From the NCBI GenBank assembly GCA_964348665.1, contig CAYGDP010000005.1:124001-188000 (forward strand): DNA of 64,000 nt, given 5' to 3'. A program made the translations under genes and the position numbers. The first letter of the stretch is position 1. Every line of letters starts with the position of its first letter. Positions 51,334 to 59,853 of this stretch are shown one piece after another. Source of the stretch: CAYGDP01 sp964348665. GTDB lineage: Bacteria; Verrucomicrobiota; Verrucomicrobiia; Palsa-1439; CAYGDP01. Below the pieces are notes generated by a model that saw only the letters and a list, made by a program, of their open reading frames with translations, did not search any database and was not told the DNA's origin.

Positions 51334-51779
51334 CTGTCCTGTCGAGTCCAATCGTAGGGAATCCGGCCGGTATGCGGGTCAATGCGCACAATTTCTTCGG
51401 GATCATGCGGCAGCGTGGCGCAATTGGCAACCAGCGCGGGCTGATCGCTGATGCCTTTGAACCCGTTCACGACCATCGGCGGCACGCGGACGAGGCAATA
51501 ATTATGTTCGCCGATAAAAAGTTCCTGCAGCTCTCCGTTGGTTCTCGATTTCGGGCGGTCGTCGTATAGGACGAGCTTGATCATACCGATCGGCACGGCG
51601 TAGTTGAGCGTCATTTTTTTATGGACGTGCCAGGCTTTGATCGCGCCCGGATAAACCATTGAAAAATAAATCTCGCCAAACTTTTGAAACTCGGGGTCGT
51701 CGCGGCGAAGCATGTGCAGAATCATCCCGCGCTCGTCAGGTATCCGCCGCAATGGTTTGATCAGAACGCCGTCGATCAT
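51330..51779 (-). CDS. dTDP-4-dehydrorhamnose 3,5-epimerase-like cupin
   Basis: A 149-residue RmlC-type cupin, somewhat shorter than typical RmlC (about 180). It has the family pattern YPGAIKAWHVHKK around residue 45, LVLYDDRPKSRTNG, and VRVPPMVVNGFKGIS. In a CDP-dideoxyhexose operon such a protein could be the C5 epimerase step, as AscE is in the ascarylose pathway, but the nucleotide carrier cannot be told from sequence. It overlaps the CDP-glucose dehydratase-like gene and rfbH by 4 nt each. Confidence 0.8.
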   Translation of the reverse strand: MIDGVLIKPLRRIPDERGMILHMLRRDDPEFQKFGEIYFSMVYPGAIKAWHVHKKMTLNYAVPIGMIKLVLYDDRPKSRTNGELQELFIGEHNYCLVRVPPMVVNGFKGISDQPALVANCATLPHDPEEIVRIDPHTGRIPYDWTRQDR

Positions 51780-52747
51780 AGATTTTTTTTATACCACGCG
51801 ATCGTTTCGCGGAGGCCGCGGTCGAGGGTGTACTGGGGTTTCCAGTTGAGGATTTTGCGGGCTTTGGCGGCGGAGAGATATTGGTGGAGGATTTCGTTTT
51901 TTACTTCGCCGAGGATGACGGGTTTGAGGTTGGAGCGGCGCATGAGTTTTAGAATGCGTCGGGTGAGGTCGGTAACGGTGACCTGGATTTCATTGCTAAA
52001 ATTGAACGCTTCGCCGGCAATCTGAAGCGAGCGCATTTTTTCGGCGAGGTGGAGATAGGCGTGGACGCCGTCTTTGACATAGAAATAATCGCGGATGTAA
52101 CTTCCATCGGAGCGGATGACCGGGCGTTCCCCCCGGAGGACGGAGCGGATGGTGCCGGGGATGATCCGATTGAAGTTGAGATCGCCGCCGCCGTAGAAAT
52201 TACCGCAACGAGTGACACAGACGTTCAGGCCGTAGGTGTCATGGTAGGTATTGGCGATGAGATCGGCGCAGCTTTTGGAGACATCATAGGGATGCGTGCC
52301 TTGCAGAGGCGTGGATTCGGAGTAGGGGAGACGTTTTTGGTCGCCGTAGGCTTTGTCACTGGAAGCGATGACGATGGCGGCTACGGTGGGGCATCGGCGC
52401 GCGGCTTCGAGGAGATTCCAAGTGCCGCGAATGTTGGAGTCGAAGGTGGAAAGCGGGTTGCGATTGGCGATGGAGACGATGGTTTGGGCAGCGAGATGGA
52501 AGACGGTGTCCACTTCGTATTCGTTGAGCGCTCGTTCAATGGTGGCGAAGTCGGTGATGTCGCCATGGACGACGTTGATTTTTTTACAAATCCCGCTGGC
52601 GTGAAGACGGGAGTGGGGGACTCGGTCGCGGATGAGGCCGGTGACGCTGGCGCCATTGGCGACTAGGGCTTCGGTGAGCCACGAGCCGAGCAGGCCGGTG
52701 CAGCCGGTTACGAAAACGTTGCGGTCGCGCCAGAAATTATTTTTCAT
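51776..52747 (-). CDS. rfbG: CDP-glucose 4,6-dehydratase-like SDR enzyme
   Basis: A 323-residue extended short-chain dehydrogenase. NAD motif VFVTGCTGLLGSWL, then DTVFHLAAQTIV, and the active-site block with IASSDKAYGDQ and the catalytic Y/K in HPYDVSKSCADLI. The SSDKAYG signature is that of RfbG-type CDP-glucose 4,6-dehydratases, as against the TDEVYG of RmlB. It forms CDP-4-keto-6-deoxyglucose, the substrate of RfbH. Length is slightly shorter than the usual 355. It lies in the rfbF-rfbG-cupin-rfbH order with 4-nt overlaps on both sides. Confidence 0.9.
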   Translation of the reverse strand: MKNNFWRDRNVFVTGCTGLLGSWLTEALVANGASVTGLIRDRVPHSRLHASGICKKINVVHGDITDFATIERALNEYEVDTVFHLAAQTIVSIANRNPLSTFDSNIRGTWNLLEAARRCPTVAAIVIASSDKAYGDQKRLPYSESTPLQGTHPYDVSKSCADLIANTYHDTYGLNVCVTRCGNFYGGGDLNFNRIIPGTIRSVLRGERPVIRSDGSYIRDYFYVKDGVHAYLHLAEKMRSLQIAGEAFNFSNEIQVTVTDLTRRILKLMRRSNLKPVILGEVKNEILHQYLSAAKARKILNWKPQYTLDRGLRETIAWYKKNL

Positions 52748-53544
52748 TTCCAGATTTTCCAGGGAGCTTTGCCGGAGTTCCAGAGATTGGTCAACAGCTC
52801 GAATTCGCGAAAGGTGTCCATGGGTTGCCAGTAGCCCCGATGTTCGTAGGCGACGAGTTGGCCATCGGCAGCAACGCGTCGAAGCGGGTCTTGCTCCAGA
52901 ATGCAGTTCGAATCGTCGGAGAGATAATCGAAGAACGGCCGTTCGCAGACGAAGAAGCCACCATTGATCATGCCGGAGGAAACCTGCGGTTTTTCATTGA
53001 ATTCGGAGACGCGACCGCCGCGCTCGACTTGCAGTTCGCCGAACCGAGAGGGTGGGTGGACGGCGGTGACGGTGACGAGTTTGCCGTGGCGGCGATGAAA
53101 GGCGAGAAGTTCGCGGATATTGACGTCGGCGACGCCGTCGCCGTAGGTGAGCATGAAGGTGGGGGAATTGATATAGCGTTGCGCGCGCTTGACGCGCGCC
53201 CCGGTCATCGTATCGAGTCCGGTATCGGCGAGAGTCACGCGCCAGTTTTCGGTCTGGAGGGAATCCGCCAGAGTGACAGTGGAGCGCGCGCCGAGTTGAA
53301 TTGTAAAATCGCTTTGCATGGCTTGGTAATTAAGGAAGTAATCCTTGATCATGTGACCTTTGTAGCCGAGACAAAGGACGAAATCGTTGAAGCCGTAGTG
53401 GGAATAAATCTTGGCAATGTGCCAGAGCATCGGGCGACCGCCGATTTCGACCATTGGTTTGGGGCGGAATTCGGTCTCTTCGCGGAGGCGAGTACCCTGG
53501 CCGCCGCAGAGGATCACGACTTTGATGGCGTCGGATTTTTTCAC
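52744..53544 (-). CDS. rfbF: Glucose-1-phosphate cytidylyltransferase
   Basis: RfbF makes CDP-glucose from CTP and glucose-1-phosphate, the entry step to CDP-dideoxyhexoses. It has 266 residues, full length. The nucleotidyltransferase signature VILCGGQGTRLREET is followed by RPKPMVEIGGRPMLWHI, then FMLTYGDGVADVNI and EQDPLRRVAADGQL. It is coupled to the GT2 gene upstream (4-nt overlap) and to rfbG downstream. Confidence 0.95.
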   Translation of the reverse strand: MKKSDAIKVVILCGGQGTRLREETEFRPKPMVEIGGRPMLWHIAKIYSHYGFNDFVLCLGYKGHMIKDYFLNYQAMQSDFTIQLGARSTVTLADSLQTENWRVTLADTGLDTMTGARVKRAQRYINSPTFMLTYGDGVADVNIRELLAFHRRHGKLVTVTAVHPPSRFGELQVERGGRVSEFNEKPQVSSGMINGGFFVCERPFFDYLSDDSNCILEQDPLRRVAADGQLVAYEHRGYWQPMDTFREFELLTNLWNSGKAPWKIWK

Positions 53545-54332
53545 GGTTGTGAAGCGGTGAGGGGTGTGATAGCAGAAATCGGTTCGCCGACCTCAAAGAC
53601 GGGGCGACGGCGAAATCCATGTTTATGAAGCAGGAACTTGCCCATGGTGGCCAGAATATCCAGGCCGTACTTCCAGACGTTGACGTAGCAACGCTCGTCG
53701 CCGTAATACGTGGGGATGGGGCGTTCGACAACCCGGAGGCCTTTCAGTTTGAATTGAATCAAAATCTCGGTATCGAAATGATAATCATCGGCGCAGCGGT
53801 CGAACGGGATTTTTCGAAGCGCTGCGCAGGAAAAAACGCGGTAACCGGAGTGATATTCACTCAAGTTCCAGTCGAGCGCCCAGTTTTGGATACCGGAGAG
53901 GAATTTGTTGCCGAGATACCGATGGAGAGGCATTCCACCGGCGCGCGGGTCGCCGGTCATGCGCGAGCCGAATACCATGTCGGCTTCGCCCTTCTCAAAC
54001 GGTTCGAGCAACGCCGGAATTTTTTCCGGGGCGTATTGAGCGTCGCCGTGGAGCATGACCACGACATCAAACCCGTTGTCGATCGCGTACTGGTAGGCAA
54101 ATTTCTGGCTGCCGCCGTAGCCGCGATTGGTTTCATTGCGATAGACTTTGAGGTTTGAGAGGTTCTTTTCATGGGCATACCCGATCCCGACGAGGTAGGT
54201 GTTGTCGGGGCTGGCATTATCCACGATGAATATCTCGCCGACCTTGTCCTTGATTTCGAGAGGGATGCGGTCGAGCACGCGCGGCAACGTTGCCCCGGCA
54301 TTGTAGGCGGGGATATAGATGGCGATTTTCAA
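53541..54332 (-). CDS. Family 2 glycosyltransferase
   Basis: A 263-residue GT2 (DPM1-like) transferase. YIPAYNAGATLPRVL lies at the N-terminus, then FIVDNASPDNT, and the metal/nucleotide aspartates in VVMLHGDAQYAPEK. There is no C-terminal membrane domain, so it is cytoplasmic or peripheral. It probably transfers a sugar to a lipid carrier in the same surface-glycan pathway as the dideoxyhexose genes it precedes. It starts 30 nt after the DUF2079 gene. Confidence 0.9.
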   Translation of the reverse strand: MKIAIYIPAYNAGATLPRVLDRIPLEIKDKVGEIFIVDNASPDNTYLVGIGYAHEKNLSNLKVYRNETNRGYGGSQKFAYQYAIDNGFDVVVMLHGDAQYAPEKIPALLEPFEKGEADMVFGSRMTGDPRAGGMPLHRYLGNKFLSGIQNWALDWNLSEYHSGYRVFSCAALRKIPFDRCADDYHFDTEILIQFKLKGLRVVERPIPTYYGDERCYVNVWKYGLDILATMGKFLLHKHGFRRRPVFEVGEPISAITPLTASQP

Positions 54333-54362
54333 AGGTATCCATTGAATACTAGCAGAGACACT

Positions 54363-56345
54363 TTAAAATGCAATGGTGTGAGCGCGAACCTGTATCTTTC
54401 CGACAGGAATGGATAGAGCTGGCGGAAGAGAGGGTGCTTTGGGATCTTTGACCCGTGATTCCGCCGCCGCGTTGCGGTCGATAAACACCAGTGTAGCTTG
54501 GTAATCCCCATCGGGTACATCAGCCAGCTTGATCCTCCAGTAAAGGTCGGAGTCATCAAAGAGCCAGAAGGGACCCCGTGGTATCAGTATGACCTTATTA
54601 TCACTGATCGAGACAAGTTCCAAGTGGAGCCAGTAAAACGGATATGGCCGGAATGTCTCATCCGGATTTTTCCGATCGATCCAGAAAATCAATTCGGAGG
54701 TCGACTTCGCCGCACCAGGCAAGGTTCGGCGAACGGACAGTTTGGTTCCATTCGATAATGTCAGTTGTGCAAGTGGTGTTTGGTTGGCGGGCGATGGAGG
54801 TATCGAGGAAAAGGAACCACCCTGCGGTGTGGATTGAAAGACGGCAAAATCGTTTGTCCAGTCCAAACAGATCCAGGGTCTCTCCAGGAAGAAGAGGCGG
54901 ATTAATTTTTCGCTCTGTGGCAGGATGGTGCCGTCTGGCTGACGAATGGCGATGTGATAGTGGGTGTGGAAAATGGAGTCGTCGAAACTGATTAGCGCGT
55001 AATCCATCTGGGCTGGTGTCGTAGACCTCTCGTAACTTAAGGTTTTGCGGCCGTGCACAACGTAATCGTAGGAATAACATTTTCGTCGCATGGAAAGTCG
55101 GGCAATGACATTGTGCGAGCAAATGACCGAGGCATCGGGCGGGATTGTAGCGATCCATCGCTCTTGATCGTCGGCGAGAGCTGTTCGTCGGTATCGTTCT
55201 GGATGCGTAATGATTCGATGAAAGCCGCCATAGGAAAAATTTGTAACGACGGCAACCAACACAGCGCAGAGAACGACAGAGATCCGCAGGTTTGGTATAT
55301 GTGCATGCCAACGGGTGGTTGCCAACCACCGAAAGAGTCTCGATGCGCCCAGGATTGTTGCTGCCAATACAAACGGAGTGAGGGTGGCCGAGTAGTGATA
55401 TTCGAGCGATTGTTCGGTGGGACGCCGTGAAAGCAAGTGTTGCATCCACGAGGGAAATGCGATCAGCAGGATTTCGGGAGCCAGCAGGGGGAGAAACAAA
55501 AATGGCAGAAGCATTTTGAATAGAAATTCTGCACGATTTGATTGCCAAAGAGTTTGAAAAACAATGTCGGGTCGAACCAGCAAGTTTTTCGCGATCTCCG
55601 GTCCAGATCCTCCGAGATGACTGTAGAGGGTTGTCCACCCGATAGTATTCTTGTTGAAATATGGTCCTATGAACGCGACGCATGCAACGAACCAAAGCAA
55701 CATCGCGCCTGCCAGACCCCAGGAGATTCTGCGAGCCGGACCAGGGACCGCCGGCCTTTGAAGGAGCACGCGGTACAGGCAGAGAAAAATGACTACCAGT
55801 GGAACGTCTTCCTGGCAACTAGCGGCGATGACGCTCCAAAGGAAAAACCATCGGTCATTTCCGATGCGTGCGCAGTAAAAAGCCGCCAGCAAAAGTGGTG
55901 TTGCGTAGGCAATCGGATGAAACTCGTACAAGGCAACGTGGCCAACTGGCGCATAAACGTAATACCCGATGGTAAAGAGCAGCCCATATCGCGCCTCCCC
56001 CAATTCTTTCTTTGCCAATAAATAAATCGGCAACCCGGCCAGAGCCAGAGCAGTGGCTTGAGAAAACAACAATGTTAGCGGAGAGGGGAAAATGGCAAAA
56101 ATCGGAGCGAGCAGAAGTATGACCCAATTCGAATGGTTCCCAGGCCAAGGCGCCCCTAAAATCGAACAATCAAGGGAGCCGCGCAACAAATTCCAAAGAC
56201 TTTGTGTATGAATCGCCAAATCAAAATCCGTGTACCCAAATGCCCGATATTGAAAAAAACAAACGGTTCCGTAAAACAGGCCAAAGGCAGCGCCGAAGAC
56301 TGCTCCGATTTGCGCGGAATGACACATGGAGTTAGCGGCTTTCAT
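54363..56345 (-). CDS. DUF2079 multi-pass membrane protein
   Basis: A 660-residue membrane protein with about ten helices in the first 400 residues and a soluble C-terminal beta-rich domain. Family marks of DUF2079 are FGYTDFDLAIHTQSLWNL near residue 35 and LYEFHPIAYATPLLL near 140. Such proteins are GT-C-like and probably use polyprenyl-linked sugars, but activity is unproven. It directly precedes the GT2 and dideoxyhexose genes on the same strand and may be in their operon. Confidence 0.85.
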   Translation of the reverse strand: MKAANSMCHSAQIGAVFGAAFGLFYGTVCFFQYRAFGYTDFDLAIHTQSLWNLLRGSLDCSILGAPWPGNHSNWVILLLAPIFAIFPSPLTLLFSQATALALAGLPIYLLAKKELGEARYGLLFTIGYYVYAPVGHVALYEFHPIAYATPLLLAAFYCARIGNDRWFFLWSVIAASCQEDVPLVVIFLCLYRVLLQRPAVPGPARRISWGLAGAMLLWFVACVAFIGPYFNKNTIGWTTLYSHLGGSGPEIAKNLLVRPDIVFQTLWQSNRAEFLFKMLLPFLFLPLLAPEILLIAFPSWMQHLLSRRPTEQSLEYHYSATLTPFVLAATILGASRLFRWLATTRWHAHIPNLRISVVLCAVLVAVVTNFSYGGFHRIITHPERYRRTALADDQERWIATIPPDASVICSHNVIARLSMRRKCYSYDYVVHGRKTLSYERSTTPAQMDYALISFDDSIFHTHYHIAIRQPDGTILPQSEKLIRLFFLERPWICLDWTNDFAVFQSTPQGGSFSSIPPSPANQTPLAQLTLSNGTKLSVRRTLPGAAKSTSELIFWIDRKNPDETFRPYPFYWLHLELVSISDNKVILIPRGPFWLFDDSDLYWRIKLADVPDGDYQATLVFIDRNAAAESRVKDPKAPSLPPALSIPVGKIQVRAHTIAF

Positions 56346-56508
56346 GGTAATGGAAGGGTACGGTTGTCAATGCAGGCTAGATCTTGTTCGATGGATATCG
56401 TTTCTAGTGCCGTGCGCGGATTATGATTTTTGGGGAAATGCCCATTCCTGATTTGAATCGCATATATTTTTGTTACTAGCAGACGAAAGAGTAAATAGCA
56501 ATCATGCG

Positions 56509-58581
56509 CTACGGTAGCGGGTCGATGGCAGTGTTAGGCCGGGCAGGTTGAGAAATTGACTCAAAGCTTCGTTTTGCGCGGATGGCAGCGCGAATTGAAG
56601 TGGCGAGTTTGTGTTTCGGCGCCATGGCAAGTGTTTGTTCGACAGCTCGGGATGCAAGGTCCCATTTTTCGAGCTTCCAATAGAAGATCGCAAGGCTGAG
56701 ATGGATATCCGGATCCCGCGGGGCAATATTGGTGGCGCGCAGAAGCGATCGTTCTGCATCCTGAAATCGTTTTTGCTCGGCATGAAGCAGTCCGAGATCG
56801 ACCCAGTTGTGCGGACTATGGCGATCGAGGGTGGTGGCGCGTTCGTATTCCGATTGCGCATCATTGATTTTGCCTTCGGCGTAAAGGGCGTTGCCGAGTA
56901 AATTGTAAAAATTCGCGTTGCCGGGCTCCATCTGGAGTGCCATTTCTGCGGCAAGTCTTGCGTCGGGCCATCGGTGATGCCTTAAATAAAATTGAATCAA
57001 TTGCGTGTGGGCGCTGGTGGAGCGAGGACACAGCTCGACGATCCGCCGTAAATCAGACTCGGCGGCTGGCAGGTCGCGGAGTTTTTCATTGAGCGAGGCG
57101 CGACGGAAATAGGGTGTGGAATTTCGCGGGTACAGTTCGATCGCAACGGAATAGCATTTGAAGGCATTCTCGAGTTGATTGGCTTTTGTAAAGAGGTCGC
57201 CGGCGTTAGTCAGAAGATTGCTTTTGACCAGTGCCGCGCCGGGTAGCTGTAGGGCATTGGAAAGGATCGTCTGCGCGGTCTTAAAGTCTCCTTCGCGAAT
57301 GGATTGCAGCGCGAGATTATTTCCTGTGCGCCCAGACCGAGGGGCATCCCGTTGTGTGACGGCAAAAAAAGTTTTGGCATCGCGCCAGTCTCGATTTCGA
57401 ACGAAGGTACGGGCTGCGAATGCGGTCAGGATAAGGCAGGCAGCCATCCATGCAATCGAGTCCACCCACGGTCGCTCCAGGCGTAATTTGGAGATCCATT
57501 CTGAAATGGCAACAACCGCCGCCAGATAGAAACCGATCGATGGAAGATAGAGCCAATGTTCGGCAAGAGAAGCGTTGATGGGGATCAGGCCGGAAATCGG
57601 AAGATAGGTAATGCCACACCAACCGAGTCCGAGAAAGACGGGGCGCGATCTGGTACGAGCGAATGCAATGGCACCGCACCAAAGGAGAACCAGCATCGAA
57701 CCGATGGCGGTGAGGACATGAAGGCTGGCTCCTCCAAAAAAGACTTGTCGTTCCATTTGAAGGTGTATCGGGCAAAGCAACAGTCCTGCATAAACCGCCA
57801 ACGATCGCAGGGACAGAATCATGCGAGTGGTTAGCGGCGCGCCGCCCCATACCATCTCAATGCCGACGCTTCGGAGGACCCACGATCGCCAGAGCAGGTA
57901 AACCAGGGTGACAACAATGAAGGGAAGGATCGGAAGCCACCAGATTCCTTTCGAGGAAAGGCGCACGCGCAGAACAAAAATCCACCAGAGCATCAGCAGT
58001 GGCAGGATGAGGGCGATTTCGCGCGTGAACAGAGCGCCGACAAACGCCAACAGCGCTGCGCATTGCCAGAGTATTTCCTTTTTTCGAGTTTCCGTCCTGT
58101 ACGATTCATGAAAGCAAAGCAACGCAATCAGGCCGAAGACTACCAGTAGCGGGTCGCTTCGCCCTGCAATGTACGTGACGGCCTCGGTATTGACGGGATG
58201 AACCAGAAACAAGGCGGCGATCAGGAACGATGTCCTTACTGAAAGGTTGAGTTGTTGCATCAGCGCGAACAACAAGAATGCGGCTAGGGTGTGCAGTGCG
58301 ATGTTGGTTGCGTGATATCCCGCCGGATTTTGACCCCATAAATAATAATCCATCATGAAACTTGCCGTCAGCAGCGGACGATAGAAGTTGCTGGGTATTT
58401 CGCCATGACGCAGGTCCGAGAGGAAAATTTTGCCGAGATAAGTGGAGTTTCGAATGTAGGAGTTTGTGACGACCAAGTGTTCGTCATCCCACAGGAAACC
58501 GTTTTCCAGCGCGTTAAAATACGCGCCGCACGCCAGGAACAACAACAGGAGTAAACAGAGCCGTCGTGAGAATGAAACCAT
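56509..58581 (-). CDS. TMTC-like GT-C protein with TPR domain
   Basis: A 690-residue protein. The first 400 residues have about eleven membrane helices with the ENGFLWDDEHLV motif (acidic pair of GT-C protein O-mannosyltransferase-like enzymes) and NFYRPLLTASFM. The last 270 residues are tetratricopeptide repeats (LLGNALYAEGKINDAQSEYERA, then DPDIHLSLAIFYWKLEKW). This is the TMTC/PMT-plus-TPR layout seen in Verrucomicrobia and Planctomycetes and suggests glycosylation of exported proteins or a TPR-mediated complex. There is a promoter 5 nt before its ATG, and 163 nt to the DUF2079 gene. Confidence 0.87.
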   Translation of the reverse strand: MVSFSRRLCLLLLLFLACGAYFNALENGFLWDDEHLVVTNSYIRNSTYLGKIFLSDLRHGEIPSNFYRPLLTASFMMDYYLWGQNPAGYHATNIALHTLAAFLLFALMQQLNLSVRTSFLIAALFLVHPVNTEAVTYIAGRSDPLLVVFGLIALLCFHESYRTETRKKEILWQCAALLAFVGALFTREIALILPLLMLWWIFVLRVRLSSKGIWWLPILPFIVVTLVYLLWRSWVLRSVGIEMVWGGAPLTTRMILSLRSLAVYAGLLLCPIHLQMERQVFFGGASLHVLTAIGSMLVLLWCGAIAFARTRSRPVFLGLGWCGITYLPISGLIPINASLAEHWLYLPSIGFYLAAVVAISEWISKLRLERPWVDSIAWMAACLILTAFAARTFVRNRDWRDAKTFFAVTQRDAPRSGRTGNNLALQSIREGDFKTAQTILSNALQLPGAALVKSNLLTNAGDLFTKANQLENAFKCYSVAIELYPRNSTPYFRRASLNEKLRDLPAAESDLRRIVELCPRSTSAHTQLIQFYLRHHRWPDARLAAEMALQMEPGNANFYNLLGNALYAEGKINDAQSEYERATTLDRHSPHNWVDLGLLHAEQKRFQDAERSLLRATNIAPRDPDIHLSLAIFYWKLEKWDLASRAVEQTLAMAPKHKLATSIRAAIRAKRSFESISQPARPNTAIDPLP

Positions 58582-58586
58582 GGCAG

Positions 58587-58616
58587 ATTGTAACTTGAAA
58601 CGCAGGAGATTTCCAA
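58587..58616 (-). promoter_or_regulatory. Promoter of the TMTC-like gene, leaderless type
   Basis: TTGGAA at 58611-58616, an 18-nt spacer and TACAAT at 58587-58592, ending 5 nt before the ATG. Confidence 0.5.
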
Positions 58617-58718
58617 CGCTGAAACGTCATTGTATCAGAAATGCAAAGAATCATGTCAATAATGCGAATGTTAGGGGGTTTTCTCATCAGAGAGGTGATG
58701 TTTGTGGAGGCAGGAGGT

Positions 58719-58734
58719 TGGCACGGTGTTTGCT
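58719..58734 (+). promoter_or_regulatory. Sigma54 promoter of the first pilin gene
   Basis: TGGCAC (58719-58724), five bases, TTGCT (58730-58734). The GG at 58720-58721 and the GC at 58732-58733 are separated by exactly 10 nt, matching the -24/-12 consensus in every conserved base. The predicted start of transcription is near 58745, with a leader of about 77 nt. Confidence 0.88.
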
Positions 58735-58821
58735 CTAGTCAACACCAACAATAGCGGCGGTCGTGAGGTATGGAGCGACCAACGCGAAACTAAGTTAAAC
58801 AACGAACAATGAGGTGAGTTT

Positions 58822-59229
58822 ATGATTCGCACCAAGAGCCAAAAAGGTTTCACACTGGTAGAAATCATGATTGTGGTCAGCATCATCATCTTGCTGGCAG
58901 CGATCGCGATTCCGAGTTTTATCCGCGCCCGTCAACGCTCGCAGGCGAGCACGACGATCAACGGCGCTCGTCAACTGGATGCGGCAATTGACCAGTGGGC
59001 GATTGAGAACGGCATTGACAACGGTGTCGCGGTTGATTTGGCGGCCTGTGCGGCCTATGTCAAACCCGGCAGCGCGTTCGAGGCAGCCTTAACCGGCGGT
59101 ACTGCGCCAACCGATGCCTTGGGCAACGACTACGTGTTTGGCGACACGGGTCCTGACCAGCTCGCGATCAACGCAGCCACGATCACATCGCTGGGCGGCG
59201 TTGTGACCGACTGGGGTGGTTTCGACTAA
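58822..59229 (+). CDS. Type IV pilin / pseudopilin, sigma54-driven
   Basis: A 135-residue prepilin. A short basic leader ends in KG, then FTLVEIMIVVSIIILLAAIAI, split here as the class III signal: peptidase cleaves before Phe and Glu5 is kept. The rest is a short globular domain with TGPDQLAIN and DWGGFD near the C-terminus. It is small for a major pilin. It lies behind the sigma54 promoter, has GAGGTGAG before the ATG, and is followed by a strong terminator, so it is monocistronic and probably the abundant subunit. A close paralogue follows it. Confidence 0.92.
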   Translation: MIRTKSQKGFTLVEIMIVVSIIILLAAIAIPSFIRARQRSQASTTINGARQLDAAIDQWAIENGIDNGVAVDLAACAAYVKPGSAFEAALTGGTAPTDALGNDYVFGDTGPDQLAINAATITSLGGVVTDWGGFD

Positions 59230-59251
59230 AATTCGGTTAACAGAGCCAATT

Positions 59252-59282
59252 AAAAAAGGCGAGGGAAACCTCGCCTTTTTTT
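59252..59282 (+). terminator. Strong rho-independent terminator
   Basis: Stem GGCGAGG / CCTCGCC with a GAAA tetraloop (59258-59275), flanked by A6 and T7. It isolates the first pilin gene from the second. Confidence 0.92.
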
Positions 59283-59366
59283 CTTGCGAATCAAATTATT
59301 ACGTGCGATATGGTAGGCATGGGTTCAGCTAGGATAATCTGGTGACCCGCTTTGGGGGGGATCGAC

Positions 59367-59783
59367 ATGAAAATCAAAAACGGCAGACGGCGAATCGGTT
59401 TTACGCTGGTGGAAATCATGATCGTAGTAAGCATTCTCATCATGATCGCCAGCATCGCGATCCCATCGTTCATGCGCGCGCGGCAGCGCACGCAAGCGTC
59501 TTGGACGCTTGACGCGGCACGGATGCTGGATTCTGCCATCGATCAATGGGCGATTGAGAACAGCCTCGACAACGGCGTGGATGTGAATGCGTCCCTGACC
59601 GACTTGGCAAATTTTTTCCGGTCGGATAGCAAACTTCAGGCGGCGTTGATAGCGGGGACAGCGCCGACGGATGCCTTGGGCAACGATTTTGTGTTCGGCG
59701 TTACCGGCCCCGATCAGCTTTTAATTAACCCGGCGACGAAAACTGCGCTTGGCAGCGTCGTTGTGGACTGGGCTGGTTACTAA
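59367..59783 (+). CDS. Type IV pilin-like paralogue
   Basis: A 138-residue prepilin, a near-duplicate of the one upstream. Same cleavage site (IG before FTLVE, Glu5), same ARQRTQAS, AIDQWAIEN, APTDALGNDFVFG and TGPDQLLIN segments. The start is the ATG at 59367 with GGGGGG upstream. No sigma54 site is seen for this copy, and no clear sigma70 promoter. It lies between the terminator of the first pilin and the pilM promoter and is probably weakly expressed, as a minor pilin or alternative subunit. Confidence 0.88.
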   Translation: MKIKNGRRRIGFTLVEIMIVVSILIMIASIAIPSFMRARQRTQASWTLDAARMLDSAIDQWAIENSLDNGVDVNASLTDLANFFRSDSKLQAALIAGTAPTDALGNDFVFGVTGPDQLLINPATKTALGSVVVDWAGY

Positions 59784-59798
59784 TTTTTTACAACACTA

Positions 59799-59827
59799 TT
59801 TACAAAACTTGTTTTGGAGTGTATGAT
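59799..59827 (+). promoter_or_regulatory. Sigma70 promoter of pilM-Q
   Basis: TTTACA at 59799-59804, a 17-nt spacer and TATGAT at 59822-59827. The predicted leader is about 20 nt and carries TGGAGG 7 nt before the TTG start of pilM. Confidence 0.72.
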
Positions 59828-59853
59828 GCACCGAAGATTATGGAGGTTTACTC

